Assembly (NCBI GenBank): GCA_018064605.1
Contig: JAGHUX010000001.1
Span: 1-64,000, forward strand
Direction of reading: 5' to 3'
DNA length: 64,000 nucleotides
Source of the DNA: Candidatus Limimorpha caballi
Lineage (GTDB): Bacteria > Bacteroidota > Bacteroidia > Bacteroidales > F082
Shown: piece after piece, positions 8,576-16,676 of the stretch
Layout: each line of letters starts with the position of its first letter
Numbering within the stretch: position 1 is the stretch's first letter
The notes under the pieces: model-generated
Seen by the model: only the letters and a program-made list of their open reading frames with translations
The model's database searches: none
What the model was told of the DNA's origin: nothing
Position numbers and translations under genes: made by a program

Positions 8576-8625
8576 GTCAATAAAACAATGTGTCACCTAA
8601 TTTTTTTGCATTTCAGATTTATTTT

Positions 8626-8633
8626 TATTTTTG
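8626..8633 (+). promoter_or_regulatory. Promoter -7 element giving a near-leaderless transcript
   Basis: TATTTTTG ends 15 bases before the ATG at 8649. With the usual 6-8 bases to the start point, the 5' leader would be only about 8-10 bases. Confidence 0.55.
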
Positions 8634-8648
8634 CAAAAATTTTCTGAC

Positions 8649-9488
8649 ATGATTTTAATTGCTGACTGCGGTTCCACAAAAGCTGACTGGTTGTTGCTCG
8701 ATGGCGAAAAAGTCGCGCGACGATTCACTGCCGACGGCTTCAATCCTAACTTTTGTGACATGGATTTTATTTCAAGTATGACTTTGAATGACATTTGTCA
8801 AAATATTGATATTGAATGTATTGAAAAATTATTTTTCTATGGAACAGGATGCGGGAATCCGTCCAATGTGGAAAAGATGAAAAAAGTTCTTTCCGGCATT
8901 TTCAAGTGTTCGGAAATTGAAGTCTTCTCCGATGTTTTAGGCTCATGCCATTCGCTTTTCGGCCACGAGTCGGGAATAGCCTGCATACTCGGGACCGGCT
9001 CGAATGCGTGCCTTTACAATGGAAGAGACATCGAGAAAAACGCCGTCTCGCTCGGCTATCTGCTTGGCGATGAGGGCAGTGGCTGCCATATCGGGAAAAA
9101 AATCGTGCACGACTATTTCTATGGGATTATGCCCGAAGATCTGCGCCGGAACTTTGATTCGGATTATGAAATCGATAGAAACACATTGATTGCTAAGGTT
9201 TACAAGAATCCGCAGCCGTCAAAATACCTGGCTTCATTTTCAAAATTTGCAAATATGCATATTGATAATCAATATATTGTCAATCTGGTGTCGGACTGTT
9301 TTGACGAGTTTGTCAAATATTTCATAATTCCTTTGACGAAGAACGGCGAATGTCATGAAGTCGGATTTATCGGCTCCGTGGCGTTTTATTTTCAGGATAT
9401 TCTCCGTGAACGCTTGGCGCAACATGGTCTGAGTTGTGGCGAAATCGTGAAAAACCCGATGGATGGATTGGTCAGATTCTATTCGTAA
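8649..9488 (+). CDS. BadF/BadG/BcrA-type ATPase, N-acetylglucosamine kinase-like
   Basis: This is a member of the ASKHA superfamily, which holds GlcNAc/MurNAc-type sugar kinases and 2-hydroxyacyl-dehydratase activators. The 279-residue product has the phosphate-1 loop DCGSTKADWLLLDG at the N-terminus, FYGTGCG, the LGSCHSLFG segment, the phosphate-2/adenosine region ACILGTGSNA, and GDEGSG. The length and lack of iron-sulfur cysteines favour a sugar kinase over a dehydratase activator. No substrate-linked neighbour helps decide the sugar. Start: TTG 8631 is in frame, but ATG 8649 matches the family N-terminus. The 3' end overlaps the convergent ABC ATPase gene by 17 bases. Confidence 0.8.
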   Translation: MILIADCGSTKADWLLLDGEKVARRFTADGFNPNFCDMDFISSMTLNDICQNIDIECIEKLFFYGTGCGNPSNVEKMKKVLSGIFKCSEIEVFSDVLGSCHSLFGHESGIACILGTGSNACLYNGRDIEKNAVSLGYLLGDEGSGCHIGKKIVHDYFYGIMPEDLRRNFDSDYEIDRNTLIAKVYKNPQPSKYLASFSKFANMHIDNQYIVNLVSDCFDEFVKYFIIPLTKNGECHEVGFIGSVAFYFQDILRERLAQHGLSCGEIVKNPMDGLVRFYS

Positions 9489-10227
9489 GATATTCGTTAT
9501 CAGTATCTTGAAGGTTGAAGTATTCTTGTATCTTGCCGTTTTTCAACAATTCGGAGCATGAGCCTTTTATGAACGGCAGATGTCTCCCCATAACCCAAAG
9601 GCTGTCGGTGTATCTTAACAAAAGCTCAAGGTCGTGTGAACTGAATATTATGGTTTTTTTCTGTTCAGATGCAAGTCGTTTCAGAATTGAAAACAACTCG
9701 ATTTTACTCGGGTAGTCGAGGAAAGCGGTGGGTTCGTCAAGAAAGATTATAGGCGTGTTTTGTGCGATTGACTTTGCAATCATTACTTTCTGTCTTTCGC
9801 CATCTGATAATGTATTAAATAATCTGTCACTCAAATGTTTGATTCCGATTAGCTCAAGTGATTCTTCAACTATTTTTTCATCGTTTCCGGAGAGTTTCCC
9901 GAACATTCCAAGATACGGGAAGCGCCCTGATGCCACGATTTCGCAGACTGTCAGGAACATGTCGTCGGGCCGTTCCGTGAGCACGACGCTCATCATCTTG
10001 GCGCGTTCCTTGGCTGTGAGGTTCTCGGCGTTCTCACCGTTGATTTCAATCGTTCCTGATACGGGCTTTATGTGCCCTGACAATGTCTTGAAGAGCGTTG
10101 ATTTGCCTGCGCCGTTCGGACCTATCAAAGCAACCAAATCGCCTGACTCAAGGGAGATGTCGATGCCCGAAGCAATGATCTTGTTTGCGTAACCGATTGA
10201 AAGAGAATGTGTTTTGAGAACTTGCAT
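9472..10227 (-). CDS. ABC transporter ATP-binding protein, FecE/BtuD type
   Basis: This is the cytoplasmic ATPase of a type II importer for an iron-siderophore, haem or cobalamin. The 251 residues include Walker A GPNGAGKST, a Q-loop region, the signature LSDGERQKV (a variant of LSGGQ), Walker B IIFLDEPTAFLD and the switch His in SSHD. The longer frame to 10362 adds an Arg/His-rich piece that is antisense to the permease gene; the proper start is MQVLKTHS at 10227. It is the last of three genes (binding protein, permease, ATPase) on the minus strand, 11 bases after the permease. The substrate is not readable from sequence. Confidence 0.9.
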   Translation of the reverse strand: MQVLKTHSLSIGYANKIIASGIDISLESGDLVALIGPNGAGKSTLFKTLSGHIKPVSGTIEINGENAENLTAKERAKMMSVVLTERPDDMFLTVCEIVASGRFPYLGMFGKLSGNDEKIVEESLELIGIKHLSDRLFNTLSDGERQKVMIAKSIAQNTPIIFLDEPTAFLDYPSKIELFSILKRLASEQKKTIIFSSHDLELLLRYTDSLWVMGRHLPFIKGSCSELLKNGKIQEYFNLQDTDNEYLTNRI

Positions 10228-10238
10228 GGCTTTCTTTT

Positions 10239-11270
10239 TTATTTTGCAACCTTGTTTCCTTTTATGATGACCGCGATGACTATTGGTGCGCCGATGAAGG
10301 CGGTGACAGCGTTTATCGGGAGATTGCCGTCGAAACCGGGAAGTCGTGCGATGACGTTGCATAAAAGCGCGAGGTCCATCCCGATGAGCATTGTCATAGG
10401 CAGCAAAAGCCGGTGGTCACTGCTTTTGAAGATGAATCTTGCGATATGCGGGACGGCGAGACCGACGAACGCGATGGGGCCGCAATATGCCGTGACGATG
10501 GCTGTCAGATAACCTGATATTAAGATGATAATCAGGTTGTTACGTCTGATGTTCAGGCCGAGGTTTTCGGCGTATGTCTCACCTAAAAGCAAGACATTTA
10601 AATTTTTGGAAAGGAAAAAAGAAGCCAGCAAGCCGATGATAACGCTGATTGACAACATCGTCATCCGTTCTGTCCCGACGTTTGAGAAACTGCCCATTCC
10701 CCAGATGACGAAGGCGTGGATGTCTTCTTTCATGCTGAAAAATTTAAGAATATCGGTGACTGAACTTGCGAGGTAAGCGATCATCAACCCGATGATTATC
10801 AATGTGGTCATGTTTTTTGTCCTTGAGCTGAAAGCGAGAATCAGAAATAAGACCGCCACGGCTCCGGCGAAGGCGGCAAGGCTTACTCCGATTGTTGACC
10901 ACCAACCGAGGGAGGAGACGGCGGAGCCGGAGATGAAGCCGGTGAGTAAGATGACGATTCCGACGCCGAGACTCGCGCCGCTGCTTATGCCAAGCATCGA
11001 AGGGTCGGCGAGAGGGTTGCGGAAAAGTGTCTGCATCAGAAGTCCCGAAACCGCTAAGGCAGAACCTGCTAAAAGTGCTGTCAACGCTTGTGGTAGTCTG
11101 TAATTTAAAACAATGGTGTTTAATGAATTGTCATCATTTACTTTAAGTAGAACGTTAAGTATATCCACGAATGGAATCTTGACTGAACCAACAAATAGAT
11201 TGGCAAGAAACAACACAATTCCAAGCAGGATTATTGTCAAAATCACAATTATTTTTCTGTTTTTACTCAT
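10239..11270 (-). CDS. FecCD/BtuC-family ABC transporter permease
   Basis: This inner-membrane permease has 343 residues and about ten hydrophobic segments. It carries FecCD family markers: RLPQALTALLAGSALAVSGLLMQ, NPLADPSMLGISSGASLG, and the C-terminal coupling region GPIAFVGLAVPHIARF. It forms the membrane channel of the importer encoded with the flanking ATPase and binding-protein genes. Its first codons overlap the end of the binding-protein gene by eight bases, so the three are translated from one message. Iron-siderophore and cobalamin permeases cannot be told apart here. Confidence 0.92.
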   Translation of the reverse strand: MSKNRKIIVILTIILLGIVLFLANLFVGSVKIPFVDILNVLLKVNDDNSLNTIVLNYRLPQALTALLAGSALAVSGLLMQTLFRNPLADPSMLGISSGASLGVGIVILLTGFISGSAVSSLGWWSTIGVSLAAFAGAVAVLFLILAFSSRTKNMTTLIIIGLMIAYLASSVTDILKFFSMKEDIHAFVIWGMGSFSNVGTERMTMLSISVIIGLLASFFLSKNLNVLLLGETYAENLGLNIRRNNLIIILISGYLTAIVTAYCGPIAFVGLAVPHIARFIFKSSDHRLLLPMTMLIGMDLALLCNVIARLPGFDGNLPINAVTAFIGAPIVIAVIIKGNKVAK

Positions 11271-12411
11271 TCAGCAAATGAAAATATTTTGGTTGGTAAT
11301 TGTCTTCGAATAATTCCGGATGAAATATCGTGGCGAAGTCTTTCAGCATTACATCAGGCTCATATTGTGCATTTTCAAAGTATGCGCTTTCACGTACATC
11401 GCAGACGATGACGTTCCTGTTTTTAAAGGCTTTGTAATATGTAAAAAGTTCATTTTCAACAGATAACCGTTCGTATGAATACGGCGTGTCTGTCGAATTC
11501 ATAATCCGCCAGAAGTCGGCGTCGCCGGCTTTCGCCAAGACCGTCTCTGCGTCAACGGGCAGGCTTCCGGTCGCGTCATTGTCTTTCCAGACGTAATCGG
11601 CGGCGGCATCACTGAAAATCTGTGCGATGTAACTCCTCCCGCCAGGGACGTACCATTGTCCGTCAAAGGGCAAGTCGGAGAAAACTGTGGGGGTGTCAGT
11701 GGCGTTTCTACATAGTGATTTAATTGATTCATAATTAGTTGCAATGTCGTTGAACCAACGATCCGTTTCTTTTTCGCGGCAAGTCAGGCAGCCGATTATT
11801 TTAAGCCATTCCGCGCGGCCGAGAGGATGATTTTCGAGATAGTCGGCGAATGGCAGCATGACCGCGCCTGTGAGTTCACCGATTTTGTTGTCCTGAATGG
11901 TCGGATACGGAGTGTAAAGAATCACATCTGGTTGAATATCAATGACTTTTTCAATGTTTATCTTTGATTCCGTCCCGACATCTGACATCTTGCCGTCGGC
12001 GATTAGTTGTTTGATTTGAGGGTCGTCAGTGTAATTGCTCTCCAAAATTCCTTTCACGCGCTCTAATTCTCCAAGTCGTTGAAAAACAGACCATTGCGTT
12101 GAAGAATATGCGACGACCGACCTCACCGGCGTCCTGATCACCTGTTTTGTTGATAGTTCGTCGGGCAACTCCAAAGTGTCAGGATATAGGTAGAACTCAC
12201 CTAAACTGCCGCCTTTCCACGGATTTGTGATTTTTATGTAATAACCTGATTTGTAATGAGATACGTGAAGATTGCTCGAATATTCGATGAGGTTGTCTTC
12301 TTCTTGACATGCTGCAGTTTGTCTTGTCTCGTTCTCGCCGCAGCAGCATAATATCGGGCAAATCATTGATATACAGACGATTAAACTGAATATATGCAGA
12401 CTATGTTTCAT
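11263..12411 (-). CDS. Periplasmic substrate-binding lipoprotein, FecB/BtuF type
   Basis: This is the solute-binding component of the importer, 382 residues. A hydrophobic signal segment ends in three cysteines (PILCCCG, Cys 22-24), one of which is probably lipidated although the lipobox is not canonical. The mature part shows the class III binding-protein fold: VVAYSSTQWSVFQRLGELERV, KMSDVGTESKINIEKVIDIQPDVILYTPYP, LPFADYLENHPLGRAEWLK and WYVPGGRSYIAQIFSDAAADY. Such proteins deliver ferric siderophores, haem or cobalamin. It is first in its operon, with TATTTTTG on the minus strand at 12438-12445 as probable -7 element. No TonB receptor is nearby. Confidence 0.88.
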   Translation of the reverse strand: MKHSLHIFSLIVCISMICPILCCCGENETRQTAACQEEDNLIEYSSNLHVSHYKSGYYIKITNPWKGGSLGEFYLYPDTLELPDELSTKQVIRTPVRSVVAYSSTQWSVFQRLGELERVKGILESNYTDDPQIKQLIADGKMSDVGTESKINIEKVIDIQPDVILYTPYPTIQDNKIGELTGAVMLPFADYLENHPLGRAEWLKIIGCLTCREKETDRWFNDIATNYESIKSLCRNATDTPTVFSDLPFDGQWYVPGGRSYIAQIFSDAAADYVWKDNDATGSLPVDAETVLAKAGDADFWRIMNSTDTPYSYERLSVENELFTYYKAFKNRNVIVCDVRESAYFENAQYEPDVMLKDFATIFHPELFEDNYQPKYFHLLNE

Positions 12412-12437
12412 TTGTCAAAAATCGTAGAAATTGATTG

Positions 12438-12445
12438 CAAAAATA
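12438..12445 (-). promoter_or_regulatory. Probable -7 promoter element of the Fec/Btu-type importer operon
   Basis: Reads TATTTTTG on the minus strand, 27 bases ahead of the binding-protein start codon. Confidence 0.5.
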
Positions 12446-12479
12446 ATAAAAAATGGCCATTTAAGTCAAAAATTATGTT

Positions 12480-12487
12480 TACTTTTG
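12480..12487 (+). promoter_or_regulatory. Probable -7 promoter element upstream of the mutL group
   Basis: TACTTTTG fits TAnnTTTG and lies 19 bases before the ATG at 12506. It would start a transcript running into mutL, rhomboid, the EEP gene and uvrB. Confidence 0.5.
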
Positions 12488-12505
12488 CAGGTTAAAATTT
12501 TAGTC

Positions 12506-12838
12506 ATGGGGATTTTCATGTTTCACAGGCCGGAGCCGCGCCGGTTCAACTATATCCCGCGCTATTACAACCCTGAAAAAGAAGCACTTGAGCGTCGCAA
12601 GGCGGAGCTCGGACTTGAATCGAATTTGTCGGAAGAAGACAAATTACGTTTGAAAATGAGAAGAAGCTGGGGGCGCGTGGACTCGGTTGATGAAGAGGGC
12701 GACCGCCGCAGGGCGAGGTACAAGACGATGCGTTTCGTGGTCATTTTCGGAATTGCGGCGGTCTTGGTTTATTTCATCCTGTTCACGCCTGTCGTCGAGG
12801 ATTTCATCAGGATGTTCCTTATGCTCGGCAAGAAATAA
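12506..12838 (+). CDS. Small conserved single-pass membrane protein
   Basis: This 110-residue protein has a basic/aromatic N-terminus (FHRPEPRRFNYIPRYYNPEKE), a charged middle with many Arg and Glu, and one transmembrane helix near the C-terminus (VVIFGIAAVLVYFILF). The position just upstream of mutL is one I associate with small Bacteroidales proteins of this look, but no function is known to me. ATG at 12506 is chosen because the upstream frame is antisense promoter DNA; the second Met (MFHRPEP) is an alternative start. It is likely co-transcribed with mutL, 38 bases downstream. Confidence 0.65.
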   Translation: MGIFMFHRPEPRRFNYIPRYYNPEKEALERRKAELGLESNLSEEDKLRLKMRRSWGRVDSVDEEGDRRRARYKTMRFVVIFGIAAVLVYFILFTPVVEDFIRMFLMLGKK

Positions 12839-12876
12839 CAGAGAGTCAATTTTTTATGTTAAATTAACTGAAAATT

Positions 12877-14667
12877 ATGGCGTTGGATATAATTAAGTTG
12901 TTACCCGACTCTGTGGCGAATCAGATTGCCGCAGGTGAAGTGATTCAGCGTCCGGCGTCTGTCGTCAAGGAATTGATAGAGAATGCTATAGATGCCGGCG
13001 CGACACAGATAGACCTTGTGGTCAAAGACGCGGGACGCACACTTATTTCTGTCGTTGACAACGGCTGTGGCATGTCGGAGACCGACGCGCGTCTCTGCTT
13101 CGAGCGTCACGCCACGTCGAAGATCAAGTGCGCCGACGACCTCTTCAAGATCAGGACGATGGGCTTCAGGGGCGAGGCGTTGGCGAGCATCGCGGCGGTG
13201 GCACAGGTGGAGCTTTCGACGAGACGTGAAGAGGACGAAGTCGGGACGAAGATAAAAATCGAAGGCTCCAAGGTGACGGAACAGATGCCGAAACCGATGT
13301 CAGTCGGCACGAATTTCACTGTGAAAAACTTGTTTTTCAACGTCCCGGCACGACGTAACTTCCTGAAATCCAATGACGCCGAACTGCGTCATATAAACGA
13401 GGAGTTCTTCAGAATCACAATGATGAACCCTGAAATCGGATTCACCTTCACGAGCAATGAGAAAGAAATCTACCATCTTTACCCGGGCTCGTTGAAACAA
13501 CGGATCGTCGGACTTTACGGCAAGGATTACGAAAGCAAGGTCTTGCCTGTTAGTCAGGAGACCGACGCCGTCACTATCAACGGCTTCATCGTCAAGCCAG
13601 AGTTCTCGAAGAAGACGCGCGGCGAGCAGTATTTCTTCGTGAACCGCAGGTTTATCAAACACGCTTACCTGCATCATGCGGTGGAAACTGCATACAAAGA
13701 ACTCATCCCGCAAGACTGTTTCCCTGGATATTTCATTGATATTCAAATTGATCCGAAGGAAATTGACATAAATATTCACCCAACCAAGACCGAGGTGAAT
13801 TTCATTGATGTCAAAATGGTTTACGCCATCATGCATTCGGCGGTGCGCAAGGCCATCGGGCAGCACAACCTGGCTCCGATGCTTGACTTCGACGTGAATC
13901 CTAATCTCGGAATCGATTTTGGGGAGGCAAGCCGTGTTGACAGGCCGATCATTGAGCCGAAGACTGACTTTAATCCGATGTACAATCCGTTTAAAATCAA
14001 TCCGATACATCATCAGCAGCAGAACTGGCGGATTGCATACGATGACACGGACGACACGGTTCAAAACGAAAATGCCGACGAAGAGAGACTTGTTCCGGAA
14101 GAGGAAAAGAGCCTTTTCATACAGCTTCAACAGTCGTATGTCGTGACGGCCGTGAAGTCGGGACTGCTCGTCGTTGACCAGCATTTAGCGCATGAGAGGA
14201 TACTTTTCGAGAAGTTCCTGAAGGAGATGGAACTGACGGTCGAGGCGTCGCAACAGGAGCTTTTTCCGCAGCACATTTCATTGAATATCAATGATGCTTC
14301 AATCCTTAGGGAGATAAAGCCGGAACTTGAGAAAGTCGGTTTCAGACTTGAAACGCTGAATCAGACAACCTTTATTATTAATGGCACGCCGTCCGACAGC
14401 AAAGGCGGCGACGCTGTCAGTCTGATAGAAAAGATTCTGGAGGGTTACAAGATAAACATGGCTGATTGTCAGTCGGATAAAAAGATTAATCTCGCACGTT
14501 CGATGGCGGCGCAGATGGCGGTGAAGCCTGGCAAGGCCATGAGTCCGGTCGAGATGCAGAGCCTGATTGACAGGCTTTTCGGCTGCGCGGTGGCCGAGGT
14601 GTCGCCGTCAGGAAAGAGAATTTACACAATTATCAATGCTGAAGAATTAAAAACACGTTTGAACTAA
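12877..14667 (+). CDS. mutL: DNA mismatch repair protein MutL
   Basis: MutL links MutS recognition of a mismatch to strand incision and excision. The N-terminal GHKL ATPase is intact: IAAGEVIQRPASVVKELIENAIDAGA, DNGCGM, FERHATSKI and GFRGEALASIAAVA. The C-terminal domain has the metal-binding endonuclease motif as DQHLAHERILFE, so the usual fourth-position Ala is Leu while the Asp, His and both Glu are kept. The far C-terminus has VSPSGKRIY in place of the common GRP form. Length (596) is normal. The stop overlaps the rhomboid start by one base (TAATG). Confidence 0.95.
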   Translation: MALDIIKLLPDSVANQIAAGEVIQRPASVVKELIENAIDAGATQIDLVVKDAGRTLISVVDNGCGMSETDARLCFERHATSKIKCADDLFKIRTMGFRGEALASIAAVAQVELSTRREEDEVGTKIKIEGSKVTEQMPKPMSVGTNFTVKNLFFNVPARRNFLKSNDAELRHINEEFFRITMMNPEIGFTFTSNEKEIYHLYPGSLKQRIVGLYGKDYESKVLPVSQETDAVTINGFIVKPEFSKKTRGEQYFFVNRRFIKHAYLHHAVETAYKELIPQDCFPGYFIDIQIDPKEIDINIHPTKTEVNFIDVKMVYAIMHSAVRKAIGQHNLAPMLDFDVNPNLGIDFGEASRVDRPIIEPKTDFNPMYNPFKINPIHHQQQNWRIAYDDTDDTVQNENADEERLVPEEEKSLFIQLQQSYVVTAVKSGLLVVDQHLAHERILFEKFLKEMELTVEASQQELFPQHISLNINDASILREIKPELEKVGFRLETLNQTTFIINGTPSDSKGGDAVSLIEKILEGYKINMADCQSDKKINLARSMAAQMAVKPGKAMSPVEMQSLIDRLFGCAVAEVSPSGKRIYTIINAEELKTRLN

Positions 14668-15569
14668 TGGAAAACCAATTCAGGCCGCAAGGCTTCTCAA
14701 TATTGCCTTTAGCTGTTAAGAATCTGTTGATTATCAATGGAATATTCTTTCTTGCCACAATCACGATGGACTATGCCTGGCATGTTGATTTGGCGGAAAT
14801 TTTCGGGCTTCATTACATCGGAGCGTCGGATTTCAGGCCGTATCAGTTTGTGACTTATATGTTCATGCACGGGAGTTTCTCGCATCTGTTTTTCAACATG
14901 TTCGCGCTGTGGATGTTCGGCAATGCGATTGAAAACGCGTGGGGGCCGAAGCGATTCCTCATTTTCTATTTCGTGTGCGGGATAGGCGCGGGAGTCACCC
15001 AGGAGATTGTCCAATATATTCAATATGTCACGACGTTGGAAGGGTATGAAAGCGTGAGAATTGCTGCAAATCAGGTGATTACGATGCAGGAATATCTCAA
15101 CTTGATGACGACTGTAGGGGCATCAGGCGCCGTTTACGGGATACTGCTCGCATTCGGCATGACGTGGCCTAACTCGCGCATTTACATATACTTTGCCATT
15201 CCGATAAAGGCGAAATGGTTCGTGATATTGTACGGTGTCATCGAGCTTTTCTCGGGATTCAGAGGCGTTGACAACGTGGCGCATTTCGCGCATCTCGGCG
15301 GCATGATCTTCGGCCTGATACTCATTCTTTACTGGCGGCGCGGCGAGCTCGACTGGATTTCTAAACTGAAATCTCATTTTGAAAAAAACAGAAATTCGCG
15401 CGATGGATGGTCGTATCAACGTCCGAAATCCGACGAACAATACAACAAGGAACGTGCTGATGATCAGAAGAGAATAGACGAGATCCTCGATAAAATATCC
15501 AAGAGCGGCTACGACAATCTGACCAAGGAGGAGAAAGAGTTTCTTTTCAGACAAAGCAAAAAGAACTGA
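14667..15569 (+). CDS. Rhomboid-family intramembrane serine protease
   Basis: This 300-residue membrane protease has six predicted helices. The catalytic serine is in GASGAVYG, the catalytic histidine in VAHFAHLGGMIFG, and the HGSFSHLFFNMFALWMFG segment is the conserved rhomboid oxyanion/loop region. After the membrane core comes a charged soluble tail of about 70 residues (KRIDEILDKISKSGYDNLTKEEKEFL), a common C-terminal motif in Bacteroidetes rhomboids. It is translationally coupled to mutL and followed after one base by the EEP-family gene. Natural substrates are unknown. Confidence 0.93.
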   Translation: MENQFRPQGFSILPLAVKNLLIINGIFFLATITMDYAWHVDLAEIFGLHYIGASDFRPYQFVTYMFMHGSFSHLFFNMFALWMFGNAIENAWGPKRFLIFYFVCGIGAGVTQEIVQYIQYVTTLEGYESVRIAANQVITMQEYLNLMTTVGASGAVYGILLAFGMTWPNSRIYIYFAIPIKAKWFVILYGVIELFSGFRGVDNVAHFAHLGGMIFGLILILYWRRGELDWISKLKSHFEKNRNSRDGWSYQRPKSDEQYNKERADDQKRIDEILDKISKSGYDNLTKEEKEFLFRQSKKN

Positions 15570-15570
15570 C

Positions 15571-16674
15571 ATGGGCAAGAAAGAGATAGGTGAGAAGAAA
15601 CCGTTTTTCAGACGACTGCTGATATTTTTCGTGGCTGTCTTTGCCTTCATCGCTTTGATTGCCACGGCTTTATGCGCGATAAGTCCGCATGTCTCACCCG
15701 ACGCATTCGTCTGGACTTCGTACTTCGGACTCGCGTTTTGGCTGATTTTGTTCGCTGATGTTTTGCTGTTCGTGACTTTGATTTTCCTGAAGGCCCGCAA
15801 ATCGTTGATGATCAGTTTGTTGGCTTTTGTTGTCGCGATGCCGGGCTTCATGCGGTCGTGTTCTGTCAAAAAAGAGACTTTCGACCCGGGAAACATAAAG
15901 ATGATGTCGTACAATGTGGCGTTTTACCATGATGTCGCGAACGACAGAAGAACCTGGGAAATGGTTTATACAGATGTCATTCATTTGATTAGAGATGAGA
16001 ACCCCGACATAGTATGCCTTCAGGAGAGTGGCCCATGGTCGAAAGACAGGGCGGATGATTTTGGCAGGAAAATCGGTTGCAAATATCATAGTGTCAATAA
16101 GTTCAGTCATCGTGGCAATATCATTTTTTCGAGGTTCCCGCTTGAAGATGACGAATACACCGAGCGATTCAATGCAAGCGGAGCCGCCGGTTTTGTGAAG
16201 GTCGTAAAAGCCGGATCGTTGGGGCGGTTTTATCTCCAAAACACACATTTACAATCATATAACATCACAAAAGATGAGATAGAATATCTTGGCGACACAA
16301 GGAACTACGTCGAAAATTCGTCGAAAGGGAAGTCTGTTTTCACGAAACTGAGATACGGCTTTGAGGAGCGGACCAAGGACACAAAAATCATTGTCGGCAA
16401 CCTCCCGGGGAACGATATGCCTGTGATAATATGCGGTGACTTCAACGACACGCCGCTCTCGTACACGTACCAGCAGATGAAAAAGGCCGGGTTCAGCGAC
16501 GCTTTCCTTGAGGCCGGACACGGCGTCGGGAAGACATACTGCGGGAAGCTGCCACTGCTCAGGATTGATTACTTCTGGCATGATGAAAACGTCAATGTCT
16601 TCACGTTCAAGACAATCACGAAAAAAATGTCAGACCATTATCCGATTGTCATGACGTTTAATGTAAGTAATTGA
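15571..16674 (+). CDS. Membrane-anchored endonuclease/exonuclease/phosphatase-family protein
   Basis: A 367-residue protein with three N-terminal hydrophobic helices (residues about 15-100) and a C-terminal EEP domain. The metal and catalytic residues are readable: MMSYNV, CLQESG (metal Glu), NTHLQS (His), CGDFNDTP (Asp, Asn) and the final SDHYP (Asp-His). Family members cleave phosphodiesters in nucleic acids, lipids or inositol phosphates; the membrane anchor makes a cell-surface or periplasmic substrate plausible. It follows rhomboid with a one-base gap and overlaps the extended uvrB frame, so it belongs to the mutL transcription unit. Confidence 0.88.
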   Translation: MGKKEIGEKKPFFRRLLIFFVAVFAFIALIATALCAISPHVSPDAFVWTSYFGLAFWLILFADVLLFVTLIFLKARKSLMISLLAFVVAMPGFMRSCSVKKETFDPGNIKMMSYNVAFYHDVANDRRTWEMVYTDVIHLIRDENPDIVCLQESGPWSKDRADDFGRKIGCKYHSVNKFSHRGNIIFSRFPLEDDEYTERFNASGAAGFVKVVKAGSLGRFYLQNTHLQSYNITKDEIEYLGDTRNYVENSSKGKSVFTKLRYGFEERTKDTKIIVGNLPGNDMPVIICGDFNDTPLSYTYQQMKKAGFSDAFLEAGHGVGKTYCGKLPLLRIDYFWHDENVNVFTFKTITKKMSDHYPIVMTFNVSN

Positions 16675-16676
16675 TT

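Noticed and set aside
13300..14184. 294-codon minus-strand frame inside mutL
   Set aside because: It is antisense to the conserved MutL reading frame and has no recognisable family.
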